Below, in pieces: positions 7,957-16,999 of a DNA stretch of 64,000 bases (positions within the stretch are counted from its first letter, which is position 1; each line of letters starts with the position of its first letter). The notes under the pieces were generated by a model. The model saw nothing but the letters and a program-made list of their open reading frames with translations. It ran no database searches and was not told the origin of the DNA. This DNA comes from Pseudorhodobacter sp. E13 (GTDB taxonomy: Bacteria > Pseudomonadota > Alphaproteobacteria > Rhodobacterales > Rhodobacteraceae): contig NZ_RPEN01000159.1 in assembly GCF_003991405.1 (NCBI RefSeq), positions 536,765-600,764 on the forward strand, written 5' to 3'. The position numbers and the translations under genes are program-made.

Positions 7957-8964
7957 TTAGTGCTTGGCGTTGATCGCCTGTGCGGCGTCAATGTTTTCTT
8001 GGCCAACACCGTCAACGAATTTCGCCCAGACCGGCTTCATCGCATCAACCCAAGCCTGGTTCTGCTCTGCCGTCAGGGTGCGGATCTCGCCGCCTGCGTC
8101 GATGATCGCCTGACGGGCATCCAGATCCACCTGGTTCACGGCGGCGTTGCGTTCAACCGTCACTTCGTTCAGGATTTTCAGCATCTGGTCGCGCACATCG
8201 GCATCGAGGCTTTCCAGCCAGTCGACCGAGGCCACAACCATATAGTCGATCAGGCCGTGGTTGGTTTCGGTGGTGCCGTCCTGCACTTCATAGAACTTCT
8301 GGCCGCGAATGTTCGACCAGGTGTTTTCCTGACCATCCACAACCTTGGTCTGCAAGGCACCGTAAACTTCCGAAAACGCCATCGGCTGCGCCGAGGCACC
8401 CAGCGCCTCCATCTGCGCGACGATCACGTCAGAAGGCTGCACGCGGAATTTCAGGCCCGCTGCATCGGTGGGCAACAGCAGCGGCTTGTTGGCCGAAAAC
8501 TGCTTCATCCCGTTGTGCCAGAATTCCAGACCCTGCAAGCCACGGCGCACCATGGAATCCTTCATCGCCTGACCGGTTTCGGAGTTCTGGAATTCGTCCA
8601 CCGCATTGATGTTCTTGAACATGAAGGGCAGATCGAAAATCTGGAACACTTTGGTGAAGGCTTCGAATTTCGACAAGGACGGGGCTGCAAGCTGCACATC
8701 GCCTTGCAGCATCGCCTCCAGCACCTGATCGTCATCATAAAGGGTGGAGTTCGGGAACACCTCGACGCAGGCCTTGCCGTTCATTTCGGTGTTCACACGT
8801 TCAGCGAACATATTGGCGGCGATGCCTTTGGGGTGGTTATCGGCATTGGTCACATGCGCGAATTTGATCTTGACCTCGCCATCCTCGCACGAGGCATTGG
8901 CCACGGTTGCGGTGGTGGTCAGTGCCAAGGCGGCGGCGGTCAGTGTCAGCTTTGCAAAGTTCAT
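7957..8964 (-). CDS. TRAP transporter substrate-binding protein (DctP family)
   Basis: A 335-residue periplasmic binding protein. Residues 1-24 are a Sec signal peptide (MNFAKLTLTAAALALTTTATVANA, cleavage after ANA). The mature protein shows the DctP pattern: IKFAHVTNADNHPKGIAANMFAERVN, FPNSTLYDDDQVLEAMLQGDVQLAAPSLSKF, and the specificity-helix region GLKFRVQPSDVIVAQMEALGASAQPMAFSEVYGALQTKVVDGQENTWSNI, with the arginine expected to bind a carboxylate. A GGGAGAG ribosome site precedes the ATG. First gene of a dctPQM operon that converges on the Gfo/Idh/MocA gene. The ligand is not predictable by eye. Confidence 0.96.
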   Translation of the reverse strand: MNFAKLTLTAAALALTTTATVANASCEDGEVKIKFAHVTNADNHPKGIAANMFAERVNTEMNGKACVEVFPNSTLYDDDQVLEAMLQGDVQLAAPSLSKFEAFTKVFQIFDLPFMFKNINAVDEFQNSETGQAMKDSMVRRGLQGLEFWHNGMKQFSANKPLLLPTDAAGLKFRVQPSDVIVAQMEALGASAQPMAFSEVYGALQTKVVDGQENTWSNIRGQKFYEVQDGTTETNHGLIDYMVVASVDWLESLDADVRDQMLKILNEVTVERNAAVNQVDLDARQAIIDAGGEIRTLTAEQNQAWVDAMKPVWAKFVDGVGQENIDAAQAINAKH

Positions 8965-9436
8965 TCGTCTCTCTCTCCCTGTTTTGACGCGGTCTTATGA
9001 CCGTTAGACCTTATATTCATAAGGGCTCGTCACCGTTTGTCACTATGGATATCTGATTTACGCAGGTTCGGCCCGGCCCGGCTGGGGCCAAAAACCTTTG
9101 CCGCAAGCAGCGGCAATTCCGGCGTTGTGCAACAATATCCCCCCTTCTGCCCTGCCTTGCTGGCGGTGGTGCAGATAGCAGGCGCAGTATGCGGCGCGCG
9201 GGCGCAAAGACAAAACGCTTTTGCACTTTGCCGCGAAAACAGCAGGCGATCCGCCGCCAAAACCGTGGCGACAAGCCGCCACGGCACGGAAAGGACGCGC
9301 GCGGCCTTGCGCATTTCACGCGCCAGAGCGCCAAGACGCGCGTGGATCACGCAAACACCGGGGCCATCACGCCGCAAAATGCGCAAAATGATGCGGATGG
9401 CTGCGCTATACTGGTGGAAACAGATGGAGGATACGC
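8965..9436. other. Intergenic region between dctP and hppD, with two palindromes
   Basis: 472 bases without a convincing gene, separating the divergent dctP and hppD promoters. Two inverted repeats are visible: TTGCCGC/GCGGCAA (9098-9116, 5-base centre) and CCGTGGCG/CGCCACGG (9263-9284, 6-base centre). Just upstream of hppD is a tandem GCAAAATG (two copies about 10 bases apart, near 9375-9391). These could be regulator sites for hppD or dctP. Possible reading frames here have poor composition and no ribosome sites. Confidence 0.5.
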
Positions 9437-10558
9437 ATGGGCCCGTTCCCACATGATGCCGCGCGCGCCGAGATTACCGCCGCCAACCCGGTTGGCACCG
9501 ATGGGTTCGAATTCGTGGAATTCGCCCACCCCGAGCCGGAAGCGCTGGAGACACTTTTCTCCCAGATGGGTTACATCCCCGTTGCCCGGCACAAGACCAA
9601 GCAGATCACGCTGTGGCGGCAGGGCGATATTACCTATGTCATCAATGCCGAACCGGGCAGCCATGCGATGCGTTTTGTCGAGGAACATGGCCCCTGCGCG
9701 CCGTCGATGGCGTGGCGGGTGGTGGATGCGCAGCATGCCTTTGACCATGCGGTGGCCAAGGGGGCAAAGCCCTATACCGCGGCGGACCGCACGCTGGATG
9801 TGCCTGCGATTGTGGGCATCGGCGGCTCTATCCTCTATTTCATCGACACCTATGGCGACAAGGGCAGCGCCTATGACGCAGAGTTTGACTGGCTGGGCGC
9901 GCCTGACCCGAAACCGGAAGGGCTGGGGTTTTACTACCTCGATCACCTGACCCATAACGTTTATCGCGGGAATATGGATACATGGTGGGATTTCTACCGT
10001 GAGCTGTTCGGCTTTACCCAGATCCATTTCTTTGACATCGAAGGCAAGATGACCGGGCTTATCAGCCGCGCCATCACCAGCCCCTGCGGGAAAATCCGTA
10101 TTCCGCTGAACGAATCCACCGATGACAAAAGCCAGATCGAAAGCTATCTGCGCAAGTATAAGGGCGAAGGTATCCAGCATATCGCGGTGGGCACCGAAAG
10201 CCTGTATGACGCGACCGACAAACTGGCCGCCAATGGGTTGCAATTCATGCCCGGCCCGCCCGATGCCTATTACGAGATGTCGCAGGCCCGCGTGAACGGC
10301 CATTCAGAGCCGCTGGACCGGATGAAACAGCACGGCATCCTGATTGATGGCGAAGGCGTGTTTGATGATGCCAAGGGCGACCGGATGACCAAGATCCTGT
10401 TGCAGATCTTCTCTAAAACCGTGATCGGCCCGATTTTCTTTGAATTCATCCAGCGCAAAGGCGACGAAGGCTTTGGCGAGGGCAATTTCCGCGCGCTGTT
10501 TGAAAGCATCGAACGCGAGCAGATCAAATCCGGGGAATTGCAAAGCGATCCGGCCTGA
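9437..10558 (+). CDS. hppD: 4-hydroxyphenylpyruvate dioxygenase
   Basis: A 373-residue Fe(II) dioxygenase converting 4-hydroxyphenylpyruvate to homogentisate in tyrosine breakdown. Two vicinal-oxygen-chelate halves are present. Probable iron ligands are H170 (LDHLTHNVYRGNMDTWWDFY), H248 (GIQHIAVGTES) and E336 (GPIFFEFIQRKGDEGFGEGNFRALFESIE), the last in the family C-terminal signature. A GGAGG ribosome site lies 8 bases before the ATG. It stands alone: no homogentisate dioxygenase or Lrp-type regulator is adjacent. It ends five bases from the convergent C45-type gene, with no terminator between them. Confidence 0.97.
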   Translation: MGPFPHDAARAEITAANPVGTDGFEFVEFAHPEPEALETLFSQMGYIPVARHKTKQITLWRQGDITYVINAEPGSHAMRFVEEHGPCAPSMAWRVVDAQHAFDHAVAKGAKPYTAADRTLDVPAIVGIGGSILYFIDTYGDKGSAYDAEFDWLGAPDPKPEGLGFYYLDHLTHNVYRGNMDTWWDFYRELFGFTQIHFFDIEGKMTGLISRAITSPCGKIRIPLNESTDDKSQIESYLRKYKGEGIQHIAVGTESLYDATDKLAANGLQFMPGPPDAYYEMSQARVNGHSEPLDRMKQHGILIDGEGVFDDAKGDRMTKILLQIFSKTVIGPIFFEFIQRKGDEGFGEGNFRALFESIEREQIKSGELQSDPA

Positions 10559-10563
10559 GCGCC

Positions 10564-11547
10564 TTATTGCGGGGCCATTTGCGGGGTGTAGATGGTGCGG
10601 TGCCCATCCTCGAACGCGTCCAGCGACAAGGGCCAAGTGGCGGCGGGCCAGCGCAGTTCCATGCTGCGCCGACGCGGGCGGTAAACGGCCGTATAAAGCG
10701 TGCCGAAGCCGCGATCAAAGGCGGTGGAATACAGCGGCGGGCGCAGAAACGCGCGGGTGAATTTTTCCTGACTTTCGACATGCAGGGTCAGGCGTTGCAG
10801 CAAATACCGCTCCCGCTCGACCGTTGCTGTCATGCGGGCATGGGCCTCCCATTCCACGCGTTCTTGGTGGTTGGTGGCCACAGCGGCATGGGTGATCTGC
10901 GCCGGGCGGTCTGGCCCCATAAGCACCGTCAGAAACTTGCGCTTGGCGTCCAACACGGTGACATTATAGCTCATATGGGTGGGAAGGCGGGCAAGGGCAG
11001 CGCCGGCCTGTTCGGCTGTGTCGCAGGTTTGCAGCACATAGCGCAGGATCAGCGGCACGCCGAACCCGGTGCCCACCACGCGCCGCCCGCCAAAGGTCAG
11101 GGAAACCGCAAGCCCGGCATCATTGACCCCGTCCACCAGCCCCCACAGCCCGTCTGCGGTGCCCATGACCTTGCGGCCTTGCCAAGTGGTGTGCAGCACA
11201 AGGCAATCAAAGGCATTTGGCGAATAGTCGTAATTGCGCACCAGCATCGGGTCCGCCCCTTGCCAGACCGCTTGCGAACAGCCGGACAGGTAGGGCGGCG
11301 GGTTGTAGAAGGACAAAAACCGCGCGGCCAGATCGCCGCCCCCCGCCAGCGCGCAAAGCTGGTCATAAAGCGGCACAATTTCGGGCATATGGGTGACAAG
11401 CGCCTGGCGGCTTTCCCAATAGGTTGCCCGTTCATCCAAGCCGTTGCGCAGCCACCAGCGCTGATAATCCGGCCAGTATTCAGCAAAGAGCCTAGCCCAT
11501 TTCGGGCCAGGCTCTGCTTCGGAAATGGCGCGCCATAAAAGTTCCAT
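10564..11547 (-). CDS. C45-type autoproteolytic acyltransferase/hydrolase
   Basis: A 327-residue protein resembling isopenicillin-N acyltransferase-like (peptidase C45) Ntn hydrolases. The core begins near GC-S (C90, PPPYLSGCSQAVW), followed by LVRNYDYSPNAFD (residues 103-113) and GTADGLWGLVDGVNDAGLAVSLTFGG. In this family a Cys becomes the N-terminal nucleophile after self-cleavage and makes or breaks amide bonds. Residues 1-89 would then be a propeptide. Last gene of the nitrilase-decarboxylase-ATP-grasp-C45 operon, 21 bases after the ATP-grasp gene. Whether it hydrolyses or forms an amide is unknown. Confidence 0.85.
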   Translation of the reverse strand: MELLWRAISEAEPGPKWARLFAEYWPDYQRWWLRNGLDERATYWESRQALVTHMPEIVPLYDQLCALAGGGDLAARFLSFYNPPPYLSGCSQAVWQGADPMLVRNYDYSPNAFDCLVLHTTWQGRKVMGTADGLWGLVDGVNDAGLAVSLTFGGRRVVGTGFGVPLILRYVLQTCDTAEQAGAALARLPTHMSYNVTVLDAKRKFLTVLMGPDRPAQITHAAVATNHQERVEWEAHARMTATVERERYLLQRLTLHVESQEKFTRAFLRPPLYSTAFDRGFGTLYTAVYRPRRRSMELRWPAATWPLSLDAFEDGHRTIYTPQMAPQ

Positions 11548-11568
11548 GAGCCAGCGCCTATCACCGTC

Positions 11569-13029
11569 TTACATAATCTTGAAGGCCGGATCGGCGATGG
11601 CCGGGCCTGCCTCGGCCACCGGAAGCGGCCGCGCCTTAAAGGCATTCTTGATCCCATGCACCCATTTCTTGGCGCGTTCGTTCATCTGGAAACTGGGCGT
11701 CATCGACCGACCGCGCGTGACCAGAATACCCAGATCGGCCCCTTCATAACGGTAATCGCCGGGTTTCTGGATGCGCAGGAAAAAGGCCTCGTTTTCCGAT
11801 TCCACCGCGCGGCGGTGATAATCAAAGCGGTCATAGACCACGCGGCCATCATCCAGCATCTTGTAGATGCCGGTTTGCGGCGCTTCGGTGATGATATCGA
11901 CGCTGTCTTCGGTGTGTTTGATGACCATCTGCGACCAACTGTCGATCATATCCGGGTTGGCCCAGCGTGCGTTGAGTTCGGCCACATCCAGTTTGAATTT
12001 CTTTTTGGAAAATTCAAGCAGGTGGAACAGGAACAGCGGCGCATCGGCATGCGCAAAGGCAGCGTGGTTTGTCATGGAGGAACAACCCGTGATGCGGGGG
12101 TTCAGTTCCCCCAGCCACAGATCGCCGGTTTTCTTGTCGATCAGGAAATCGAGTTCGAAATAGCCGCGATAGCCTTCCTTGCGCAATTGCTCGCCGAATT
12201 TGAAGGTCAGGTCGCGGGCGTGTTGGCGCACCTTTTTCGGAAAGGCCGAGGACAGGATTTCATTGCCACACCAGCCGCCGCGATAAGGGGTCAATTCCTT
12301 GAACCCCACCAGTTCGGTCATTAAGGGGCCGACAATCGTGCCCTGTTTGGTCACGCAAGCCTCAATCGCAGAGCCGCGGCAATCAATCCGCTTCATGATC
12401 TTGATCTCGCCCTGACCGACGATCTCATGCTCATGCCGGCGGAAATCGGCTTCGGTCTTGATGAAGAAGGTGGTGTGCCCGCTGTCGCCAAAGGCCGATT
12501 GCAGCACAAGATCATGGCCGATCCCGGCCTTTTCGGTGATCTTGCGCAGCGCCTCATAGCTTTTGACTTCGGCCAGTACGTTCGGCACCGAAGGCACGCC
12601 CGCCTTGTTGCCGATGCGCACGGTTTCGATCTTGTTATCCATCGAGGTGCGCAGGCTGGCCTTGGGGAACCAGACATCGGCGCCAAGCTCTTTGGCCAGC
12701 CGCTCGGTTTCCTCGTCAAACATAAGGAACACGAACTTCGGCTTGCCGCCGCGCCGCTTTACAAGGTCGATGACCTCTTTGTGCTGAAGCAGGTAGTTGT
12801 TGATATCCTCAATGCTCTGGAATTCCGCATGCGGCTGTTCCGACGGGCAGAACACGTTGGGGTGGCGGCCGTCATAGCAATCCAAGTAGCAGATATATTT
12901 GAAGTTTTTGCACCATTCATCAATCCCGAGCAGGTTGAAGTTGGTGGCCGAGATGAAATAGATCGGGTCTTCGTTGCGGTGGAAAAAGCGCCGGATTTCA
13001 GAGATGTTGTTCAACTGTGACGTGGTCAT
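11569..13029 (-). CDS. ATP-grasp ligase (biotin carboxylase-like), function unknown
   Basis: A 486-residue ATP-grasp enzyme. The N-terminal third is a pre-ATP-grasp domain. The nucleotide-binding part contains DLVLQSAFGDSGHTTFFI (Gly-rich loop, about residues 173-190), and the metal-binding segment GYFELDFLIDKKTGDLWLGELNPRITG (about 289-315) has the E-x-N-P-R motif. No biotin-carrier or carboxyltransferase domain follows, so a carboxylate-amine (amide-forming) ligase is likelier than a biotin carboxylase. I chose the ATG at 13029 because AAGGA precedes it; a TTG at 13050 is possible. Its partners are a decarboxylase upstream and a C45 acyltransferase downstream. Confidence 0.87.
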   Translation of the reverse strand: MTTSQLNNISEIRRFFHRNEDPIYFISATNFNLLGIDEWCKNFKYICYLDCYDGRHPNVFCPSEQPHAEFQSIEDINNYLLQHKEVIDLVKRRGGKPKFVFLMFDEETERLAKELGADVWFPKASLRTSMDNKIETVRIGNKAGVPSVPNVLAEVKSYEALRKITEKAGIGHDLVLQSAFGDSGHTTFFIKTEADFRRHEHEIVGQGEIKIMKRIDCRGSAIEACVTKQGTIVGPLMTELVGFKELTPYRGGWCGNEILSSAFPKKVRQHARDLTFKFGEQLRKEGYRGYFELDFLIDKKTGDLWLGELNPRITGCSSMTNHAAFAHADAPLFLFHLLEFSKKKFKLDVAELNARWANPDMIDSWSQMVIKHTEDSVDIITEAPQTGIYKMLDDGRVVYDRFDYHRRAVESENEAFFLRIQKPGDYRYEGADLGILVTRGRSMTPSFQMNERAKKWVHGIKNAFKARPLPVAEAGPAIADPAFKIM

Positions 13030-13085
13030 GGATAGTATCCTTCCCTGCAAGTTCTGTTGAGCGGGGCCATGCGCCCCTTGTTCTG

Positions 13086-15824
13086 TCAGCCGCTTTTTGC
13101 GGCCTTGTTTTTCTGTGTGAGGTCGGCCAGCGCCTCGGGCGTAAAGACGCGCAGGCCAAGTTCGGGCCGATAGCCGTGGATCTCATTGACATCCAGCGCG
13201 CGCATGAAGGCGAGGATTTCCTCGCTGACCACCTGCCCCGGCACGAGGATCGGGAAACCCGGCGGATAGGGGATGATGAACGAGGCTGACACCACCTCTT
13301 GTCCGGCCTCCATCGCCGATTTGATGGTGCTGTCGAGTTCCAGATAATCGCAGTTGTTTTCATCATAGCTGAGGAAAAACGCCGAGCGGATATCGCCTTC
13401 GCCGGTTGCGCCATCGCTGAGGAACGCATCGTGGAAGCGGCTGAAATCGGGCAAGGGCGGCAGGTCTTGCATCAGGTTCTTGACCCGGCGTTCAAAGGCC
13501 AGCCGTTCCATCTTGGAGGCGTCATCCAGCAATTCATCAAGGTCTTTGGCAATTTCGACCAACACTTCGATCAGATAGGCGACCGAGGAGCGCGTGGTGC
13601 CGATATTGGTCATGAACAGCACGGTATTACGCGAGGTCTTGTTGATCTGGATGCCGTATTTATCCATCAGGATCTTGGTTTTGAACGTATCGCCATCCCA
13701 ACCCGTGCCGCCTACCGCCAGCGTGACACGGGTGGCATCCAGCACGAATTCGTCCTTTTCCCAGCAATCCCAGATATCCGTCCAACCCTGTTCCGGGTCG
13801 TAATAGCTGGACACCTTGCTTTCGCGATATTCCTCGGGGATCATATCGCCCGCGGTCAACACTTTGAAATATTTCTGCAAAAGCGGATGGGTGGAGATGG
13901 CGCGGCGCATCGACATGGCCGCCTCTACCTGCCGCTGCACAAATTCGAACCCTTCCAGTTCCACCTGCCGGCGGCCCACGTCCAAACTGGCGATGATCTG
14001 GTAATTCGGGCTGGTGGAGGTATGGGTCATATAGGCTTCGTGGAAGGCTTGCTCTACCTCTCCCTTGAAGTCCTGATCGTTGACATGGATCATCGACCCC
14101 TGCCGCAGCGAGGTCAGGGTTTTATGCGTGGATTGCGTGGTATAGACCCTGATCCGCGCATTGGGTGGCGGGATCAACCGGGTGTTCAGCAGGGTTTCCA
14201 TATCTGCATCGGCCAGCTTTTCCTGCTGGGCGGCATAGGCCTTGGCATGGGCCGGGCTGCGCAGCTTTTCGCGGAAATTATTGGCGGCATTCATCCCGGT
14301 GCGCTGGCGATAGGTCGGGCCGAAACGGGCAAAGGCGAACCATGCTTCATCCCACAAAAACACCAGATCGGGCTTGATGGCGAGGCATTCTTCCATCACC
14401 CGTTCGACGTTATAGACCACGCCGTCAAAGGTGCAGTTGGTCAGCAAAAGCATCCGCACGCGGTCCAGCTTGCCTTCGGCCTTCAGTTGCAGCAGGCGGT
14501 GCTTGATCTCGCGCAGCGGCACCGCGCCATACATCGAATATTCGTTCAGCGGATAGCTGTCGAGGTAGCTGACCTGCGCACCTGCCAACACCATGCCGTA
14601 ATGGTGCGATTTGTGGCAATCGCGGTCGACCAGCACAATATCACCGGGCCGGACCAGCGCCTGCACCACGATCTTGTTGCAGGTTGATGTGCCATTGGTG
14701 GAAAAATAGGTGTGTTTGGCACCAAAGGCACGCGCGGCAAGTTCCTGCGCCTCTTTGATGGTGCCGACAGGTTCCAGCAGGCTGTCCAGCCCGCCGGATG
14801 TGGCCGAGGTTTCGGCCATAAAGATATTGGGGCCATAAAACGCGCCCATATCCTGAATCCAATGGCTGCGGGTGATGGATTTGCCCCGGCTGATGGGCAT
14901 CGCGTGAAACACGCCTGTCGGCTGTTTGGAATATTCCTTCAGCGCGGTAAAGAACGGGGTTTTATACCGGGCCTGAACACCGCGCAGGATGTTCAGGTGC
15001 AACTCCATAAAGTCTTCTTGGTTGTAAAACACCCGGCGGCAGATCCCCAGATCAAGCCCTGCGATATCTTCGACAGAACGATCGGTGACCAGATAAGCAT
15101 CCAGTTCGGGCCGCACCTTGGCAACAAGGCGGCAGAGTTCGGGGCCGTAATCTTCGGGGTTCAGCGCCTTGATATCCTCTATCCCGCCTGCGCGGTTCAG
15201 ATAGCGGGTCAGCAGGCCCAGTTCGACCTTGGATTCCATCCGCAGGCCGGGGCGCACGACGATGGCCTGAATGTTGTGGTTGAACAACACCCCGATCAGC
15301 GCGTCTTGCAGGCTGGGCACCACGACCGGCGCATAGGTAAAGGCGTCTTCGGGGCGGCGCATGGAGGCCATGTTCTGCCGCAGCCAGCGTTCCTGATGCT
15401 CGTTCACATCATCGACGATCATCACCTCGAAATAAGGTTTTGCCAAGGCGCGGGCATCGGGCGACAGGATCGCCTCATCCTCGTTTTCGTCCTTGTCATC
15501 CATATCACGGTCCAGCGGGATATGGCGGCGGCGGTAGGCCCCGGTGGTCAGGGCGCGCGCGGCCCGGCGCACGGTAAAGGCAACATCGCTGACATTGCCG
15601 TTTTCAAACTGGCGGCGCATGTGGTCAAAGGCCTGAATGCCGGGAAAGGCCCAATAGCGTTCGATCAGTTCCAGCGCGGTGAACATTTCGGCCACCTTGG
15701 CGCGGGTGGCTTTTGCGTGGCGACCTTCCGGCTCTCGGGCGAGTTGGTCGAGCGATTGGCGCAATGTGCTCCAATGGTCGCTGCGCAGCTGCACGGCAGA
15801 ATAATAGTCGCTCATCGTTTGCAT
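13086..15824 (-). CDS. Orn/Lys/Arg-type PLP decarboxylase
   Basis: A 912-residue fold-type I decarboxylase of the Orn/Lys/Arg group. It has an extended N-terminal part (residues 1-290, with an acidic stretch DMDDKDENEDE at 108-118). The PLP core has RDCHKSHHYG (401-410), DLVFLWDEAWFAFARF (D492) and the lysine that binds PLP, K568 in YTTQSTHKTLTSLRQGSMIHV. The C-terminal domain has the PYPPGFPILVPGQVV motif. It exceeds the 710-760 residues of classic enterobacterial enzymes. It should release CO2 from a basic amino acid to give a diamine or agmatine, but substrate is unproven. AAAGGA precedes the start. Second gene of its operon. Confidence 0.93.
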   Translation of the reverse strand: MQTMSDYYSAVQLRSDHWSTLRQSLDQLAREPEGRHAKATRAKVAEMFTALELIERYWAFPGIQAFDHMRRQFENGNVSDVAFTVRRAARALTTGAYRRRHIPLDRDMDDKDENEDEAILSPDARALAKPYFEVMIVDDVNEHQERWLRQNMASMRRPEDAFTYAPVVVPSLQDALIGVLFNHNIQAIVVRPGLRMESKVELGLLTRYLNRAGGIEDIKALNPEDYGPELCRLVAKVRPELDAYLVTDRSVEDIAGLDLGICRRVFYNQEDFMELHLNILRGVQARYKTPFFTALKEYSKQPTGVFHAMPISRGKSITRSHWIQDMGAFYGPNIFMAETSATSGGLDSLLEPVGTIKEAQELAARAFGAKHTYFSTNGTSTCNKIVVQALVRPGDIVLVDRDCHKSHHYGMVLAGAQVSYLDSYPLNEYSMYGAVPLREIKHRLLQLKAEGKLDRVRMLLLTNCTFDGVVYNVERVMEECLAIKPDLVFLWDEAWFAFARFGPTYRQRTGMNAANNFREKLRSPAHAKAYAAQQEKLADADMETLLNTRLIPPPNARIRVYTTQSTHKTLTSLRQGSMIHVNDQDFKGEVEQAFHEAYMTHTSTSPNYQIIASLDVGRRQVELEGFEFVQRQVEAAMSMRRAISTHPLLQKYFKVLTAGDMIPEEYRESKVSSYYDPEQGWTDIWDCWEKDEFVLDATRVTLAVGGTGWDGDTFKTKILMDKYGIQINKTSRNTVLFMTNIGTTRSSVAYLIEVLVEIAKDLDELLDDASKMERLAFERRVKNLMQDLPPLPDFSRFHDAFLSDGATGEGDIRSAFFLSYDENNCDYLELDSTIKSAMEAGQEVVSASFIIPYPPGFPILVPGQVVSEEILAFMRALDVNEIHGYRPELGLRVFTPEALADLTQKNKAAKSG

Positions 15825-15875
15825 CGCGTGGTCCTTTACCTAGTGGTCAAGGCCGGCCCCAGTGGGGGCGATATC

Positions 15876-15904
15876 GCGCGGAAGGGCAAGCGGCCCCTCC
15901 GCGC
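15876..15904 (-). other. Intercistronic hairpin between nitrilase and decarboxylase genes
   Basis: GCGCGGA (15876-15882) pairs with TCCGCGC (15898-15904), extended inside by GGG/CCC. It lies just after the nitrilase stop and about 50 bases before the decarboxylase start. There is no T run, so an mRNA-stability or attenuation role is likelier than full termination. Confidence 0.4.
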
Positions 15905-15911
15905 AAATTGT

Positions 15912-16931
15912 TCAGCCTGTTACGGTTTTGCCCGCAAGTGGTGCGGCGGTATTAGTTTGGGCGGGCGCGTGAACCGGTTGGTCTGCGCCTTTGAATTGCG
16001 GCTGAGGAGCTCCTCTGATGATCTCATCCGAAACGGTGGTATCGCGCAAGTCCAATGTTGAAAGCCCGGCTTTTGTGCCCTGCTGCGGGATGGCCAAGGG
16101 GCCAAGATGGTTGAGGTAAGCATCGGCCCCGCTGGTCCGGTCATAGACGGTGAAATCGACGGCACGGTCGCGGAAGCTTTTGAGCACCTGGCCCAAGCCT
16201 TTCATCCCGGTTTCGCGCTGGCGGCGCACTTGGGCAAGGTCAAGCTCCAGCGGGAACATGTCTTCCTGCCCTGCGGATTGGTGCAGCACGGTGGCTGTCG
16301 GGTCGATCACACAAGACCGCCCGTTGCCGCCCGCGCCCAGACCATTCACATCGACCACATAGCACTGGAATTGCGCGGCGGTGGCGCGGGCGATGGCCAG
16401 TTCTGCCTCGCGGTCGGTGGTGCCTGTCAGAACCGGGTGCAGCAGCACCTCGACCCCCGCGGCGGTCAGTTGGCGGGTGGTTTCGGGGAACCAGATGTCA
16501 TAGCAGATCGACAGCCCGAAACGGCCCACCTCTGGCACGTCGAAAATGCAGAATTCTGTGCCAGCCTCTACCCCGGATTCGTAAGGGCGGAAGGGGAACA
16601 TTTTGCGGTATTTCTGGATCACCTGCCCCTGCGGGTTGATCACCGCCGAGGTGTTGTAGATATGGCCGGTTTCGGTTTGTTCAAACATCGAACCGGGGAT
16701 CAGCCAGATATTGTGTTTGATCGCGGCTTCCTGAAAGCGGTGCAGATGCGCATTGTCAAAGGGCAGCGCAAAGCGCGGCAGCGGGCCAAGCGGCGCCAGT
16801 TCCGAAAACAGAACCATCTGGGTCCATGGAAAGCGCGCCATCAGGATATCAAGGCGCTGCAACATGCCTTCGATATTGGGCTGCAATGCATTCACATACA
16901 TCTGAACGCCAGCGATTGCGAAGGGGGTCAT
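15912..16931 (-). CDS. Carbon-nitrogen hydrolase (nitrilase superfamily)
   Basis: A 339-residue nitrilase-fold amidohydrolase. The catalytic triad is visible as E44 (LFSELAPLG), K110 (YRKMFPF) and C143 (LSICYDIWFPETTR). Members cleave C-N bonds of amides, carbamoyl groups or nitriles. The C-terminal 90 residues (from about TVYDRTSGADAYLNHLG) extend beyond the usual 260-290-residue domain and end in an Ala/Pro-rich tail. First gene of the amine/amide operon; the CGGAGT before its ATG is somewhat distant. N-carbamoylputrescine amidase is an obvious guess beside a decarboxylase, but no agmatine deiminase is seen, so the substrate is open. Confidence 0.9.
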   Translation of the reverse strand: MTPFAIAGVQMYVNALQPNIEGMLQRLDILMARFPWTQMVLFSELAPLGPLPRFALPFDNAHLHRFQEAAIKHNIWLIPGSMFEQTETGHIYNTSAVINPQGQVIQKYRKMFPFRPYESGVEAGTEFCIFDVPEVGRFGLSICYDIWFPETTRQLTAAGVEVLLHPVLTGTTDREAELAIARATAAQFQCYVVDVNGLGAGGNGRSCVIDPTATVLHQSAGQEDMFPLELDLAQVRRQRETGMKGLGQVLKSFRDRAVDFTVYDRTSGADAYLNHLGPLAIPQQGTKAGLSTLDLRDTTVSDEIIRGAPQPQFKGADQPVHAPAQTNTAAPLAGKTVTG

Positions 16932-16956
16932 TGTGGGGATACTCCGGTAAAGATGA

Positions 16957-16973
16957 GCCGCGCGCGGCGCGGC
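16957..16973 (-). other. GC hairpin between universal stress gene and nitrilase gene
   Basis: GCCGCGC (16957-16963) and GCGCGGC (16967-16973) form a 7-bp stem with a 3-base loop. It lies in the 68-base gap between the universal stress gene (ends 17000) and the nitrilase gene (starts 16931), both leftward. The short CATCTTTA tail is a poor T run, so any termination is probably partial. Confidence 0.4.
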
Positions 16974-16999
16974 CTGTGCATAGATGCTACCGCCTGCTT

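Noticed and set aside
7048..9000. 650-codon rightward frame opposite dctP/dctQ
   Set aside because: Fully covered by two well-supported genes on the other strand with signal peptide and TRAP motifs; its composition is shadow-like.
9030..9452. Overlapping frames on both strands in the dctP-hppD gap
   Set aside because: No ribosome sites, low-complexity Arg/Cys-rich translations, and both overlap the hppD start or the palindromes.
11569..13029. Biotin carboxylase of an acyl-CoA carboxylase
   Set aside because: The ATP-grasp fold is present, but no biotin carrier or carboxyltransferase is encoded nearby, and the neighbours are a decarboxylase and an acyltransferase.
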